Source of the DNA: Parapedobacter koreensis
GTDB taxonomy: Bacteria; Bacteroidota; Bacteroidia; Sphingobacteriales; Sphingobacteriaceae
DNA length: 64,000 nt
Assembly: GCF_900109365.1 (NCBI RefSeq)
Contig: NZ_FNZR01000008.1
Span: 186,001 to 250,000 of the forward strand
Reading direction: 5' to 3'
The notes beneath the pieces were generated by a model. It worked only from the letters and a program-made list of their open reading frames with translations. It was not told where the DNA came from and ran no database searches. Positions 44,663-54,300 of the stretch are shown one piece after another (positions within the stretch are counted from its first letter, which is position 1; the number at the start of each line of letters is the position of its first letter). A program made the position numbers and the translations under genes.

Positions 44663-46048
44663 TCATTGTTGGGCTACCGCTTCTCCACCGCTATCCTTCA
44701 GCCAGATTTTCAGATCATCGCAGTCGTAGTATGCATCATTGATGTTGATGAAGGTCACTTTCCGGCGGCCTTCAAACCACTCGCTGAGCTTGCGGTTGAT
44801 TTTGTCATCAAGGGCGGCTTCCTTGATCTTGGCGAAATCCTGTTCAAGGTTTGCCTGGTGCGGTGCGGTGCGCGATTTGAGGTAGGTAAACCGGTAACCG
44901 GTTTTGTTCGTTTGATCCGTAAACGATGCGGGCCTTGAATATTGGCCGGGCTGCAAGGTGTCTATGGCTGTAAAAACGGACGCATCGAGCTTGTCTGCCG
45001 GGATCAAGGTCGTCCGGCTTTGCTGATTTTCCATATTCAGCAGCATGCCGCCATTGTACTTGGTTTCCTTATTGTCGGAATACAGCGTAGCGGCCGTATA
45101 AAAGTCAAGCTTTTTGGCTGCTACGTTTTCATAAATACTGTCAATGTGTTTTTTTGCCCGATCCAAGCTGGCTTGGGTCGGTTTGATTTGGATGAGTATA
45201 TGCCGTACCCGCGCTTCCTCACCCCGCCGTTCGAGCACCTCCAGGAAGTGGAAGCCATGCTCGGACTCGAATACCTGGGAAAGTTCGCCGGGCTTGAGCC
45301 GGAAGGCGACGGCAGAAAATTCCTTGACATACCGATCACGCGTGCTGAATCCGAGATCGCCGCCATATGGGGCCGAACCGCCGTCCTGCGAATAAAGGCG
45401 CGCTATGGTGGCAAAGTCGGCACCGTCAGCAATTTGCTTGCGCAATTCTTCGGCACGGTCGCGGTATTGCTGTTTTTCTTCACGGGTGAGCTGCGGGTAT
45501 ACCACCAACTCGCCTACTTCCACTTCGGTATTGAAATAGGGGAGGCTGTCTTTCTCCAGCGATTCAAAATAACGTTTGACCTCCAGTGGGGTCACATCGA
45601 TGCCGGACACAATGTTTTGCTGCATCTTATTGGCCTTCAGCTGCTCGTATACGCTGGGCCGCATCTCCTCTTTGTATTGGAGCAGGGAGCGATTGAGGAA
45701 GCGCTCAAGCCGTTCCTGCCCACCAGCCTGGCTCGACATGTAGCGCAGGCGTGAATTGATGTTGTCATCCACCTCGCTTTCGCCCACATCAATGGAATCA
45801 ATGGCGGCCTGCTGGGCCAGCAGCTTCTGTGTCAGCTGCTGCTGGAGGATATAGCATTTGAAATCTTCGTCGGCCTTATTGCCTTGGGCAAGGTACTGGG
45901 CATATTGCATTTCGATCTCCGATTGCAGGATGATGTTTGATCCCACCATCGCAGCGACCTTATCGATGACCTGGGCTTGCTGGGCCATGGACAAATTGGA
46001 CGCACCCACTATTGCCAGAATAAGAAAAATGCAGCTATGTCTACTCAT
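44663..46048 (-). CDS. SurA-type periplasmic peptidyl-prolyl isomerase/chaperone
   Basis: A 461-residue secreted protein: signal peptide (residues 1-22), a SurA N-terminal chaperone segment (VIDKVAAMVGSNIILQSEIE) and two parvulin-like domains, the first with PYGGDLGF...FSAVAFRLKPGELSQVFESEHGFHFLEVLE and a second, more divergent one (ARVRHILIQIKP). It helps outer-membrane proteins fold. It abuts the following gene with no gap. Confidence 0.92.
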   Translation of the reverse strand: MSRHSCIFLILAIVGASNLSMAQQAQVIDKVAAMVGSNIILQSEIEMQYAQYLAQGNKADEDFKCYILQQQLTQKLLAQQAAIDSIDVGESEVDDNINSRLRYMSSQAGGQERLERFLNRSLLQYKEEMRPSVYEQLKANKMQQNIVSGIDVTPLEVKRYFESLEKDSLPYFNTEVEVGELVVYPQLTREEKQQYRDRAEELRKQIADGADFATIARLYSQDGGSAPYGGDLGFSTRDRYVKEFSAVAFRLKPGELSQVFESEHGFHFLEVLERRGEEARVRHILIQIKPTQASLDRAKKHIDSIYENVAAKKLDFYTAATLYSDNKETKYNGGMLLNMENQQSRTTLIPADKLDASVFTAIDTLQPGQYSRPASFTDQTNKTGYRFTYLKSRTAPHQANLEQDFAKIKEAALDDKINRKLSEWFEGRRKVTFININDAYYDCDDLKIWLKDSGGEAVAQQ

Positions 46049-46891
46049 TTAGTTATATATTTCAATGTTATTTTTTTCGCGGGCATCATCCATGATGCGC
46101 CTTTGCATCTGATCAATCAAATCAATTTTGCGTTTATTCAAAATCAGGTTACGGATATTGTTTTGCACCAACGATAGCGGTGAACGGGTATCCCTGAATT
46201 TAGAATCCTGCAAAATTATCAGATATAATTCATTATTTTCAATTATTTCAAAAATTCGCCCCGTTTTGCCGTAATCGTCTTCGTTGATTTTGGCAATCGG
46301 AAATTTCCTGATCAAATCATTCACGTAGTACCATGCCGTATCGTGCAGGGCATATTGCGACGCATACATCGCACAATATTTTTCCAGGAGATCCTGCTCT
46401 TCGAAATCTGTGGATTGAAACAACCGTTTTACCCTATCCAGTTCGGGCGCATCCCTTTTTAGCCGGATATAAGAAGTCTTAAGGATAGGCTGCTTGAGGG
46501 TGAATAGCTCCTCCCGCGAGTCATAATATGCACTTATTTCTTCATCGGAGACCAATGTGTCCAATTTTTGGTTGATCAATGCCTGCTCATATTCATAGAC
46601 AATGAGGCCATTTTGGTATTCTTCCACTTGCCTTTGGAGGCGCTCCGTATTCATGCTCACATTTCGCTGTGCATGGTGCAGCAAAGCTTGCTGGCGTGTC
46701 CATTGCTCGATATATGCCCGCACAAGCTGGATGCTGTCATCACCGGTGACCCCATTGGGCACCACACCTTGCAGATCTTCCGGGAAGAGGTATTGGTCAA
46801 ACGACCGCGCTACGGGTACCGGTTTTCCGCGCTGGCAAGACACAAATAACGACGTAAGGAGGATGATTACCAATATGTATACCCTAATCAT
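46049..46891 (-). CDS. SurA-N-like periplasmic lipoprotein
   Basis: A 280-residue lipoprotein (lipobox LFVSC). The helical segments around EEISAYYDSREELFTLKQP and the final basic helix (LILNKRKIDLIDQM) resemble the SurA-N/PPIC chaperone region, without a full parvulin domain. It directly precedes the SurA-like gene with no gap, so the two probably form one transcript and act together on outer-membrane protein folding. Confidence 0.78.
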   Translation of the reverse strand: MIRVYILVIILLTSLFVSCQRGKPVPVARSFDQYLFPEDLQGVVPNGVTGDDSIQLVRAYIEQWTRQQALLHHAQRNVSMNTERLQRQVEEYQNGLIVYEYEQALINQKLDTLVSDEEISAYYDSREELFTLKQPILKTSYIRLKRDAPELDRVKRLFQSTDFEEQDLLEKYCAMYASQYALHDTAWYYVNDLIRKFPIAKINEDDYGKTGRIFEIIENNELYLIILQDSKFRDTRSPLSLVQNNIRNLILNKRKIDLIDQMQRRIMDDAREKNNIEIYN

Positions 46892-47028
46892 TAGTTTTTC
46901 TGTGCTTGCCCAAAACCAACCTGCTTGTTTTCAAAAGGCTAAAATACGTATTTGTGGCCAATGTGGCATGGATTTAACCAATTTTAACACATTTTATATA
47001 ACACGATTAAATATTAAATTTTAATGAT

Positions 47029-47036
47029 TACCTTTG
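47029..47036 (+). promoter_or_regulatory. Candidate promoter of the sigma factor gene
   Basis: TACCTTTG lies 20 bases before the ATG at 47057. It falls inside the longer open frame that begins at 47024, which argues for 47057 as the true start. The upstream -33 is AT-rich but unclear. Confidence 0.45.
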
Positions 47037-47056
47037 GCTTAACCAATTATAAAACC

Positions 47057-47623
47057 ATGTCGATGAAACCAGCGGAACTAAAGGCTTTGGTTGACGAAAT
47101 GGCCGCCTCGAATTCGGAAAGTGCTTATAGGCAGGTGTTTGACCAGCTATTCCTTCCCATCCGGAAGTTTTCATACGGCATTGTCAAATCCTGGGAAGCG
47201 GCCGAAGAAATAGCGAGCGACGTACTCTTTATGCTTTGGCAGCAACGCGAACGGCTCGCGGAGGTAAACAATATCCAGTATTATGCCTATGTAGCAGCCC
47301 GCAATCAGGCATTGAACCTACTTAAAAGGCAAATCGGCAGGGAAATCATCTCGCTGAATGACGTGGAAGTAGATATCCGGCTCGTTGCCTTGTCACCCGA
47401 AGCGATTTTTCTACAGGGCGAATTGCGGGATAAGCTGGAGGGGGCCATCGCGTCGTTGCCCAAGCAGTGCAAGCTGGTGTTCAAATTGATAAAAGAAGAT
47501 GGATTCTCCTATAAAGAAGTGGCCGACATGCTCGGCGTTTCTCCCAAAACCGTAGATGCCCATTTGGTGAATGCCATGAAGAAATTAGCCACGATCCTGA
47601 AAGCCGAGTTTAAACTGGCTTAA
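47057..47623 (+). CDS. ECF RNA polymerase sigma-70 factor
   Basis: A 188-residue sigma factor with region 2 (FSYGIVKSWEAAEEIASDVLFMLWQQRERL) and region 4 (ASLPKQCKLVFKLIKEDGFSYKEVADMLGVSPKTVDAHL). It fits the Bacteroidota ECF subgroup that pairs with FecR and a SusC receptor. The usual partner fecR is not adjacent but 2.5 kb downstream, behind two metabolic genes. Confidence 0.94.
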   Translation: MSMKPAELKALVDEMAASNSESAYRQVFDQLFLPIRKFSYGIVKSWEAAEEIASDVLFMLWQQRERLAEVNNIQYYAYVAARNQALNLLKRQIGREIISLNDVEVDIRLVALSPEAIFLQGELRDKLEGAIASLPKQCKLVFKLIKEDGFSYKEVADMLGVSPKTVDAHLVNAMKKLATILKAEFKLA

Positions 47624-47664
47624 AATAATTGGTACAATCCCATACATTTTTACCACATTAATAA

Positions 47665-47672
47665 TATTTTTG
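47665..47672 (+). promoter_or_regulatory. Candidate -7 box of the oxidoreductase operon
   Basis: TATTTTTG, 64 bases before the Gfo/Idh/MocA gene, matches TAnnTTTG. A -33 element is not clear. Confidence 0.33.
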
Positions 47673-47735
47673 CGAAGCTGGTATTGGCAGTGCCAACGAT
47701 AGCATTCCTTAGAAAACTTATAAAATCAAATAATT

Positions 47736-48908
47736 ATGGTCGACAAGAGCATCAATCGTAAACTCAGGATGGGTATGGTAGGCGGGGGGCAAGGCGCCTT
47801 CATCGGCGAAGTACACCGCATAGCGGCACAATTGGACAATCAAATCGAGCTGGTCTGCGGGGCGTTCAGTTCGGATGCGGAAAAGTCCAAGACAAGCGGG
47901 GAATCGCTTTTCCTGCCCAGCAATCGCGTGTATGGGAGTTACCAAGAGATGATTGAGCAAGAAAAGCAATTACCCGAAGGCGAACGCATGGATTTCGTGA
48001 GTATCGTCACCCCCAACCATGTCCATTTCGGGCCGGCAATGCTGGCGTTGGAGCATGGATTCCATGTGGTATTGGACAAGCCCATGACGTTTGATCTGGC
48101 TGAAGCCAAGCAGCTCAAGGAGAAGGTGGACGAAACCGGGCTGCTATTTTTGCTCACGCATACGTACGTGGGCTACCCGATGGTACGGCAGGCTCGGAAG
48201 TTGGTGCGCGACGGTGCATTGGGAAAGATCCGCAAGATCTATGTGGAGTATCCACAAGGCTGGCTGAGCCGGGAGCAGGACGACAGCAACAAACAGGCGT
48301 CATGGCGTACGGACCCTGCGAAATCAGGCAAGGCCGGTTGCATGGGCGACATCGGTACGCACGCGTTGCACCTCGCTGAGTTTATCTCGGGCCTGCGGAC
48401 TACCCACCTTTGCGCCGCACTGTACACCTACGTGGAGGGACGCAAGCTGGAAGACGACGGCAATGTACTGTTGCGCTTCGAAGGTGGAGCGAGTGGCGTG
48501 CTGATTGCATCGCAGGTGGCCGCAGGCGAGGAAAACGCCTTGAAAATCCGCGTCTATGGAGAAAACGGTGGCTTGGAATGGCACCAACAGGAACCCAATA
48601 CCTTGCTGGTGAAATGGCTTGATCAGCCCACGCAGATCTACCGGTCGAACAACGGCGGGTGGATTTCGGCAGAAGCGGCGTCGCTGTGCCGGACACCGGC
48701 AGGACATCCGGAAGGCTATCTGGAAGCGTTTGCCAACCTGTATAAAATCTTTGGCGGCGCATTGCGCGCTAAGCTGGGGGGCGGGCAGCCCGAAGCTGGT
48801 GGGCACGACTTCCCTTCCGTGGAGGATGGCGTGCGCGGGATGGCTTTCCTGGACAATGTCGTCCGCAGCAATGAAAGCAATGAGAAATGGACACCCTTTA
48901 CGGTCTAA
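47736..48908 (+). CDS. Gfo/Idh/MocA family oxidoreductase
   Basis: A 390-residue NAD(P)-dependent dehydrogenase. The Rossmann segment [16 protein letters not shown] (about 12-27) and the EKP-like motif VVLDKPM (about 111-117) fit the family; the C-terminal domain supplies the substrate pocket, with a candidate catalytic His in [13 protein letters not shown]. It oxidises or reduces a sugar or inositol-like hydroxyl. No export signal is present, so it is cytoplasmic. The TIM-barrel isomerase 27 bases downstream is the usual partner. Confidence 0.93.
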   Translation: MVDKSINRKLRMGMVGGGQGAFIGEVHRIAAQLDNQIELVCGAFSSDAEKSKTSGESLFLPSNRVYGSYQEMIEQEKQLPEGERMDFVSIVTPNHVHFGPAMLALEHGFHVVLDKPMTFDLAEAKQLKEKVDETGLLFLLTHTYVGYPMVRQARKLVRDGALGKIRKIYVEYPQGWLSREQDDSNKQASWRTDPAKSGKAGCMGDIGTHALHLAEFISGLRTTHLCAALYTYVEGRKLEDDGNVLLRFEGGASGVLIASQVAAGEENALKIRVYGENGGLEWHQQEPNTLLVKWLDQPTQIYRSNNGGWISAEAASLCRTPAGHPEGYLEAFANLYKIFGGALRAKLGGGQPEAGGHDFPSVEDGVRGMAFLDNVVRSNESNEKWTPFTV

Positions 48909-48935
48909 TGATTATTTTATTTTAATGACATAACC

Positions 48936-49991
48936 ATGCAAACAATAAAAGGACCAGGCATCTTCCTGGCGCAATTTTTAGGCGATCAACCGCCATTCGA
49001 CACATTTGAGTCCATCTGCCGGTGGGCCAAAGATTTGGGATTTAAAGGGATACAAATCCCTACATGGGCAACCTCCTATTTTGACCTCCAGCAAGCGGCG
49101 GAGAGCAAGACCTACGCCGACGAAATCAAGGGGCTCGCGAATGAAATCGGGCTGGAAATCACCGAGCTATCCACGCACCTGCAGGGCCAGCTGGTGGCCG
49201 TACACCCGGCCTATGACCAATTGTTCGACGGCTTTGCCCCTGCGGCATATCACAACAACCCGAAGGCACGGACGGAATGGGCTGTACAGCAACTGAAATA
49301 TGCCGCCAAAGCTTCGGCCAACCTGGGATTGAACGCACATGCCACGTTCAGCGGTGCCCTGTTGTGGCATACCGTCTATCCGTGGCCGCAGCGCCCACAA
49401 GGGTTGGTAGACACAGGCTTTACGGAACTGGCCAAGCGCTGGCGCCCGATACTGGATGTGTTTGACGAAAACGGCGTGGATGTATGCTACGAGATCCACC
49501 CCGGCGAGGACCTGCACGATGGCGTCAGCTATGAACGTTTCCTGGAGAAGGTAGACAACCACCCGCGGGCATGCCTGCTGTATGACCCATCGCATTTCGT
49601 ATTACAGTGCCTGGATTACCTGGCTTATATCGATTATTACCACGAGCGTATCCGGATGTTCCATGTGAAGGATGCTGAGTTTAATCCTACAGGCAAGCAG
49701 GGCGTCTATGGCGGCTACTCCGGCTGGGTAGAACGTGCAGGCCGTTTCCGTTCGCTGGGCGATGGGCAGGTGGATTTCGGAGCGGTATTCAGCAAGCTCA
49801 CGGCCTATGACTTCAAGGGCTGGGCGGTGATGGAATGGGAGTGCGCGCTGAAGCATCCGGAAGATGGGGCCCGCGAAGGCGCGGTATTCATCAAGGATCA
49901 CATCATCCGCGTCACGGAGAAGACCTTCGATGATTTTGCAGGCGGAAAGGCAGACGAAGCCAGCAACAGGCGGCTACTGGGGCTTGATTAG
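48936..49991 (+). CDS. Sugar phosphate isomerase/epimerase-type TIM barrel
   Basis: A 351-residue AP-endonuclease-2-like barrel. Metal ligands lie in CYEIHPGEDLH (Glu/His near 190), LLYDPSHFVLQ (Asp/His near 220), FHVKDAEF (His/Asp near 248) and MEWECAL (Glu near 305). These enzymes isomerise or epimerise keto sugars. Paired with the Gfo/Idh/MocA gene, as in many sugar-catabolic loci. No signal peptide. Confidence 0.92.
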   Translation: MQTIKGPGIFLAQFLGDQPPFDTFESICRWAKDLGFKGIQIPTWATSYFDLQQAAESKTYADEIKGLANEIGLEITELSTHLQGQLVAVHPAYDQLFDGFAPAAYHNNPKARTEWAVQQLKYAAKASANLGLNAHATFSGALLWHTVYPWPQRPQGLVDTGFTELAKRWRPILDVFDENGVDVCYEIHPGEDLHDGVSYERFLEKVDNHPRACLLYDPSHFVLQCLDYLAYIDYYHERIRMFHVKDAEFNPTGKQGVYGGYSGWVERAGRFRSLGDGQVDFGAVFSKLTAYDFKGWAVMEWECALKHPEDGAREGAVFIKDHIIRVTEKTFDDFAGGKADEASNRRLLGLD

Positions 49992-50009
49992 CCACCACCC
50001 TAACTAACG

Positions 50010-50059
50010 GGCCAGTGGGGCGCAACGTTTGAATTCGAGCGTTGCACCACTGGCCTTTT
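50010..50059 (+). terminator. Rho-independent terminator after the isomerase
   Basis: GGCCAGTGG (50010-50018) pairs with CCACTGGCC (50047-50055), and GCAACG (50022-50027) with CGTTGC (50040-50045), followed by TTTT. The stem begins 19 bases after the stop codon and separates the oxidoreductase pair from fecR. Confidence 0.85.
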
Positions 50060-50090
50060 ATCACCGATCACCCACCACTAATCACCCCCC
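50058..50090. repeat. Short GATCACC-type repeat
   Basis: ATCACCGATCACCCACCACTA has GATCACC units close to those at 23160-23191. It lies just after the terminator. The function is unknown. Confidence 0.4.
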
Positions 50091-50188
50091 GTAAAAAAAA
50101 TTCATTTCCCATTAGGGAGATTCCTGAAAATTATTGTCTATACGATCAAAGACTACAGTTATAAACCAATAAAGTCTTTTCGATTTTT

Positions 50189-51277
50189 ATGGATGGTAAG
50201 CGAATCATCGTGTTGTTGGCACGTAGGGCAGCTGGCGAAATCAGCGTTAGTGAGTCAGCGGAATTGGATAATTTGTTGGCAAATCATCCAGACACCGTAT
50301 ACTATGAGGAATTTGTCCAGGAACTGTGGAAAGCGCCCGAACAGGAAACAGACGTCGAACAGTTTTTCGATTGGCATAAGCAACGGCACGGCAAAGCCTT
50401 ATTTTTTGAAGAAGAAGAGGCTGTGGCCCAGCCGCTATCCGGTACCTCAACAGGAGCGTTCTGGAGACGCCTCGGCAGGCAACAGCTGGTGCTTTATGCG
50501 CTGGTGCTGGTGATAGGTGCCACAGGCCTTTGGTTATTCATCGGCAACAAGGCTGAGGTACTGCCCGATAGGATAGAAATCGTGGCTGAAAAAGGCGTGC
50601 GCAAGCAATTTCAATTGCCGGATGGCACGAAGGTGTGGCTCAATGCAGACAGCAGGCTATGGTACGACAGCAAGATGCAGACCAACGGGACAAGGGCCGT
50701 GGAGCTACAAGGGGAGGGTTATTTCGATGTCGAAAAAGATAGTAAACGGCCATTTATCATCTCCACGGAAAAGATTTCCATCCGGGTGTTGGGTACGGCG
50801 TTCAACGTGAAAGCCTATCCGGATGACGATAAAACGGAGACCACGCTTATCCGGGGATCGATAGAACTGTCCGTCAATGATCGGCCGCATGAAAAAATCG
50901 TGATGAAGCCCAATGAGAAAGTCGCCATTTCCAACTATACGCCAGTTGATAACCCGGATGACGGCGACCAGAAGAGCGCCCTTACGCTGACTATCGGAAG
51001 CCTCTCCAAAGTGCAGGTGGCTGATGGGGAATATATCCAGGAAACTTCTTGGGTGGACGATAAACTGGTGTTTAGAAACGAAACCTTAGCGGAGCTGGTA
51101 CCGAAGATTGAGCGGTGGTACAATGTCAATGTCAACGTGACCAATCCCAATGTGATGGCTTACCGGTATACCTCTACCATCACCGAGGAAGATGACATCC
51201 ACCAATTATTGGAAGCCTTGCAATTCATTCATTCGTTTAACTATAAAATTGAAAACCATGACGTGACGATTTATTAA
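50189..51277 (+). CDS. FecR-family anti-sigma factor
   Basis: A 362-residue protein: an N-terminal cytoplasmic segment that would bind the sigma factor, one membrane helix (about 98-117), a FecR domain (WLNADSRLWYDSKM and GEGYFDVEKDSKRPFI, then VRVLGTAFNVKAYPDDD) and a C-terminal DUF4974-type domain. It conveys a signal from a SusC receptor to the ECF sigma factor. The sigma gene lies 2.5 kb upstream, separated by a terminator. Confidence 0.94.
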   Translation: MDGKRIIVLLARRAAGEISVSESAELDNLLANHPDTVYYEEFVQELWKAPEQETDVEQFFDWHKQRHGKALFFEEEEAVAQPLSGTSTGAFWRRLGRQQLVLYALVLVIGATGLWLFIGNKAEVLPDRIEIVAEKGVRKQFQLPDGTKVWLNADSRLWYDSKMQTNGTRAVELQGEGYFDVEKDSKRPFIISTEKISIRVLGTAFNVKAYPDDDKTETTLIRGSIELSVNDRPHEKIVMKPNEKVAISNYTPVDNPDDGDQKSALTLTIGSLSKVQVADGEYIQETSWVDDKLVFRNETLAELVPKIERWYNVNVNVTNPNVMAYRYTSTITEEDDIHQLLEALQFIHSFNYKIENHDVTIY

Positions 51278-51282
51278 AAAAA

Positions 51283-51308
51283 ATGAGAAGTGCGCCAACA
51301 CTTCTCAT
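51283..51308 (+). other. 10-bp stem-loop between fecR and susC
   Basis: ATGAGAAGTG (51283-51292) and CACTTCTCAT (51299-51308) are perfect inverted repeats with a CGCCAA loop, starting 6 bases after the fecR stop. No T-run follows on the plus strand, so attenuation or RNA protection is more likely than simple termination. Confidence 0.55.
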
Positions 51309-51321
51309 CCAAACCTTCAAT

Positions 51322-51353
51322 GAGCAGCAGCCACTGCTCGGGTCAGATTTTTT
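51322..51353 (+). terminator. Possible weak terminator or attenuator before susC
   Basis: GAGCAG (51322-51327) pairs with CTGCTC (51334-51339), followed after 8 bases by a run of six T (51348-51353). The stem is short, so partial termination between fecR and susC is only a possibility. Confidence 0.35.
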
Positions 51354-51372
51354 AACGATAAAAGCCAAAATT

Positions 51373-54300
51373 ATGAAAAAAAAGGAACTAAGCAAAAGAG
51401 TTCTTTATCATCATTTCTTTGTCCAATTAAAACCAATTTTCGCTCGCTTGAACTACACGGTCCTTTTGACGCTGATGCTGACGTTGAACGTCGCAGCCAA
51501 GACGTACTCCCAAGGCGAGAAAATCGATTTGGTTGTACAGGATGCTAAATTGAAGACGGTATTTCCCTTGTTGGAACAAAAGGGAAAAATCCGGCTGATG
51601 TACAGCGAAGATAGCCGTGCATTGGATAAACTCGTGAGCATTAAAGTGCGGAATACTCCCGTACTGGAAGTACTCGAAATGCTGCTTGCAAATACCAGCT
51701 TGGAATACAGGGCATTGGATAATAACTTGGTGGTTGTGCGCAATAAAGTCGTGCAGCAAGACATCACCATCAATGGGCGGGTGACCAGCGCGGGCGGGCA
51801 GCCGCTAAGCGGTGTAAGTGTATCCGTAAAAGGGTCATCCACAGGGGGCTCAACCAATGAGGCCGGGCAATTTGTGATTGTAGCGCCGCCGAATGCGGTG
51901 TTGGTATTTTCCTATGTCGGTTACCTCCCCTTGGAAATCCCCGTCAATTCGCGCAGCACCATCAATGCCGTATTGCAGGAAGATACCAAGGAATTGGGCG
52001 AAGTGATTGTGACGGCCCTCGGTATCCGGCGTGAAAACCGGAAGCTGGGCTATTCGGCATCTGCCGTAAATACCGACCAGCTGACCGAAAGCCGCACCAC
52101 CAACGTGGGCAACAGCCTCGTGGGCAAGGTGGCGGGTCTGAATGTATCCGGCATTCCCAGCGGCCCCGGTGGTTCGTCCAAAATCAGGCTGCGTGGGCAA
52201 TCCTCGTTCGGTGGCAATAATTCCCCGCTGATAGTGGTCAATGGCATTCCCATCAACAATGCAGCCCAGGGCGGGGCGAATGCTTCGGGACAGGGTAATA
52301 CGGGGGAGATCAATACCGATTTGGGGGATGGCCTCCAAAGCATCAGCCCCGACGATATCGAGTCGTTGACGGTATTGAAAGGCGCGGCGGCCGCCGCGCT
52401 GTACGGCTTCCGGGCAAAGGACGGTGCCATCATCATCACCACCAAATCGGGAAGCCAGCAGGAGCGGGGCATCGGCATCAGCTACGGGCTGAGCTACCAG
52501 GGCGACCAACCGTTGGACTACACGGATTTCCAGTATGAATACGGGCAGGGCGAATACGGCATCCGCAACGAGACGGTAGCCGACGTGCGGCGGACGGGCG
52601 TGTGGAGCTTCGGCCCCCGCTTTGATGGCCTGCCGGTGATGCAGCACGACGGCGTGGAACGGCCTTACCTGCCCAATGAAGATCGGGTAAAAAACTTCTA
52701 CCGCACGGGCAACACGTTTACCCATACGGTGGCGATATCCGGAGCGAATGAAAAAGGGAATTTCAGGGTATCCTTTGCCAATACCGACGCCAATAGCATC
52801 GTGCCCAATTCGGATTTCGACAAGAAAATCCTCAACATGGGACTCAACTACGCGCTCACCGAAGGACTATCGGTACAGGTAAATGCCAACTATTCCAATG
52901 AGTTTAACGACAATCCCCCGGCGCTGAACCAGCAGGCGTATAACGTCAACCAAACGGTGTATACCATCGCCAATAGCGTAGACATCCGCTGGCTGGAAAA
53001 TGCCTACAAAGATCCCGAGACGGGCAATGAAATCAACCCGGCCCGCTTTACCGATAGGACAAACCCCTATTGGACGATCAACGAGCGGTTCGAGACGCAG
53101 AAGCGCGACCGCTTATTCGGCAATGTGACCCTGCGGTACGATATCGCTCCATGGCTGTGGGTACAAGGGCGCGTGGGCCAGGACTTCTTCACCAATGTGC
53201 GGCATGCCAATAGGCCTACCGGCACGGCGATGCTACCCGTGGCACCCAGCGGATTCAACGGTAATTATTTCCAGAATACCGGCACATTCCGCGAACGCAA
53301 CGTCGACTTCCTGCTGGGTGTAAACCATACCATGGGCGTCTTTGGTGTGGATGCCACCTTCGGTGCCAACTCCATGGATCAGAAATCCGAGCGGATGGGT
53401 ACCTCGGTGACCAACTTTTTTATCCGCGACCTGTATACCGTAGACAATGGCCAGATTAAAAACCCCAATTATTCCTTCTGGCATAAACGCGTCAATTCAG
53501 TGTTCGGTACGGTGGACTTTTCCCTCGGCGAATACCTGTACCTGAACCTGACCGGACGGAACGATTGGTTTTCCACGCTGAACCCCCAATCCAACAGCGC
53601 GTTCTACCCATCGGTGAGCACCAGTTTCGTATTTAGCCAGCTTTTCCAATCGCTGCCTGAATGGTTTGGCTTCGGCAAGCTGCGCGCATCCTATGCCGAA
53701 GTGGGCGGGGATACCGATCCCTATACCAACACGCTGTATTACAACATCGAAAACAACCAGTTCAATGGCGTGCCGCTGGGTATCATCACATCGGCCATCA
53801 GCCCGAACGCCAACTTGCGGCCACTGACGGTCAAGGAGACGGAAATCGGGATTGATTTCAAGCTGTTTGACAACCGGCTGTCCGTGGATGCCGCGGTATA
53901 CAATAAGCTCACCGAAGATGAAATCCTGAACGTGGATATTTCCAACGCATCCGGCTACAGCCAGACCTTGGTCAACGTGGGCAGGCTGCGTAACCGTGGG
54001 GTTGAGGTATTGCTGAATATCGTGCCCATCCGGAATGAGCATTTCCAATGGGAAACCGCATTTAACTATGCGCTGAATAAAAGCAAGGTGCTGCAATTGG
54101 CAGACAACCAGCAGCGGTTTGACGTCGGTACCGGCGAATACATCGGCATTGTATCCCATGAAGTGGGATCGCCCATGGCTTCCCTGCGGGGCGTAGATTA
54201 CCTGCGCAATGATCAGGGAGAAATCATCACGTCAAACGGCCTGTTCCTGCCGGGCAGCCTGGTGACGTACGGAAGTGCTATCCCCCCGCATACGGGCGGC

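Noticed and set aside
44942-45754. A 270-codon plus-strand frame opposite the SurA-like gene
   Set aside because: The minus-strand gene has a signal peptide and parvulin motifs; the plus frame has none.
51850-52725. A long minus-strand frame opposite susC
   Set aside because: The plus-strand SusC plug and barrel are unmistakable; the antisense frame is a by-product of codon bias.
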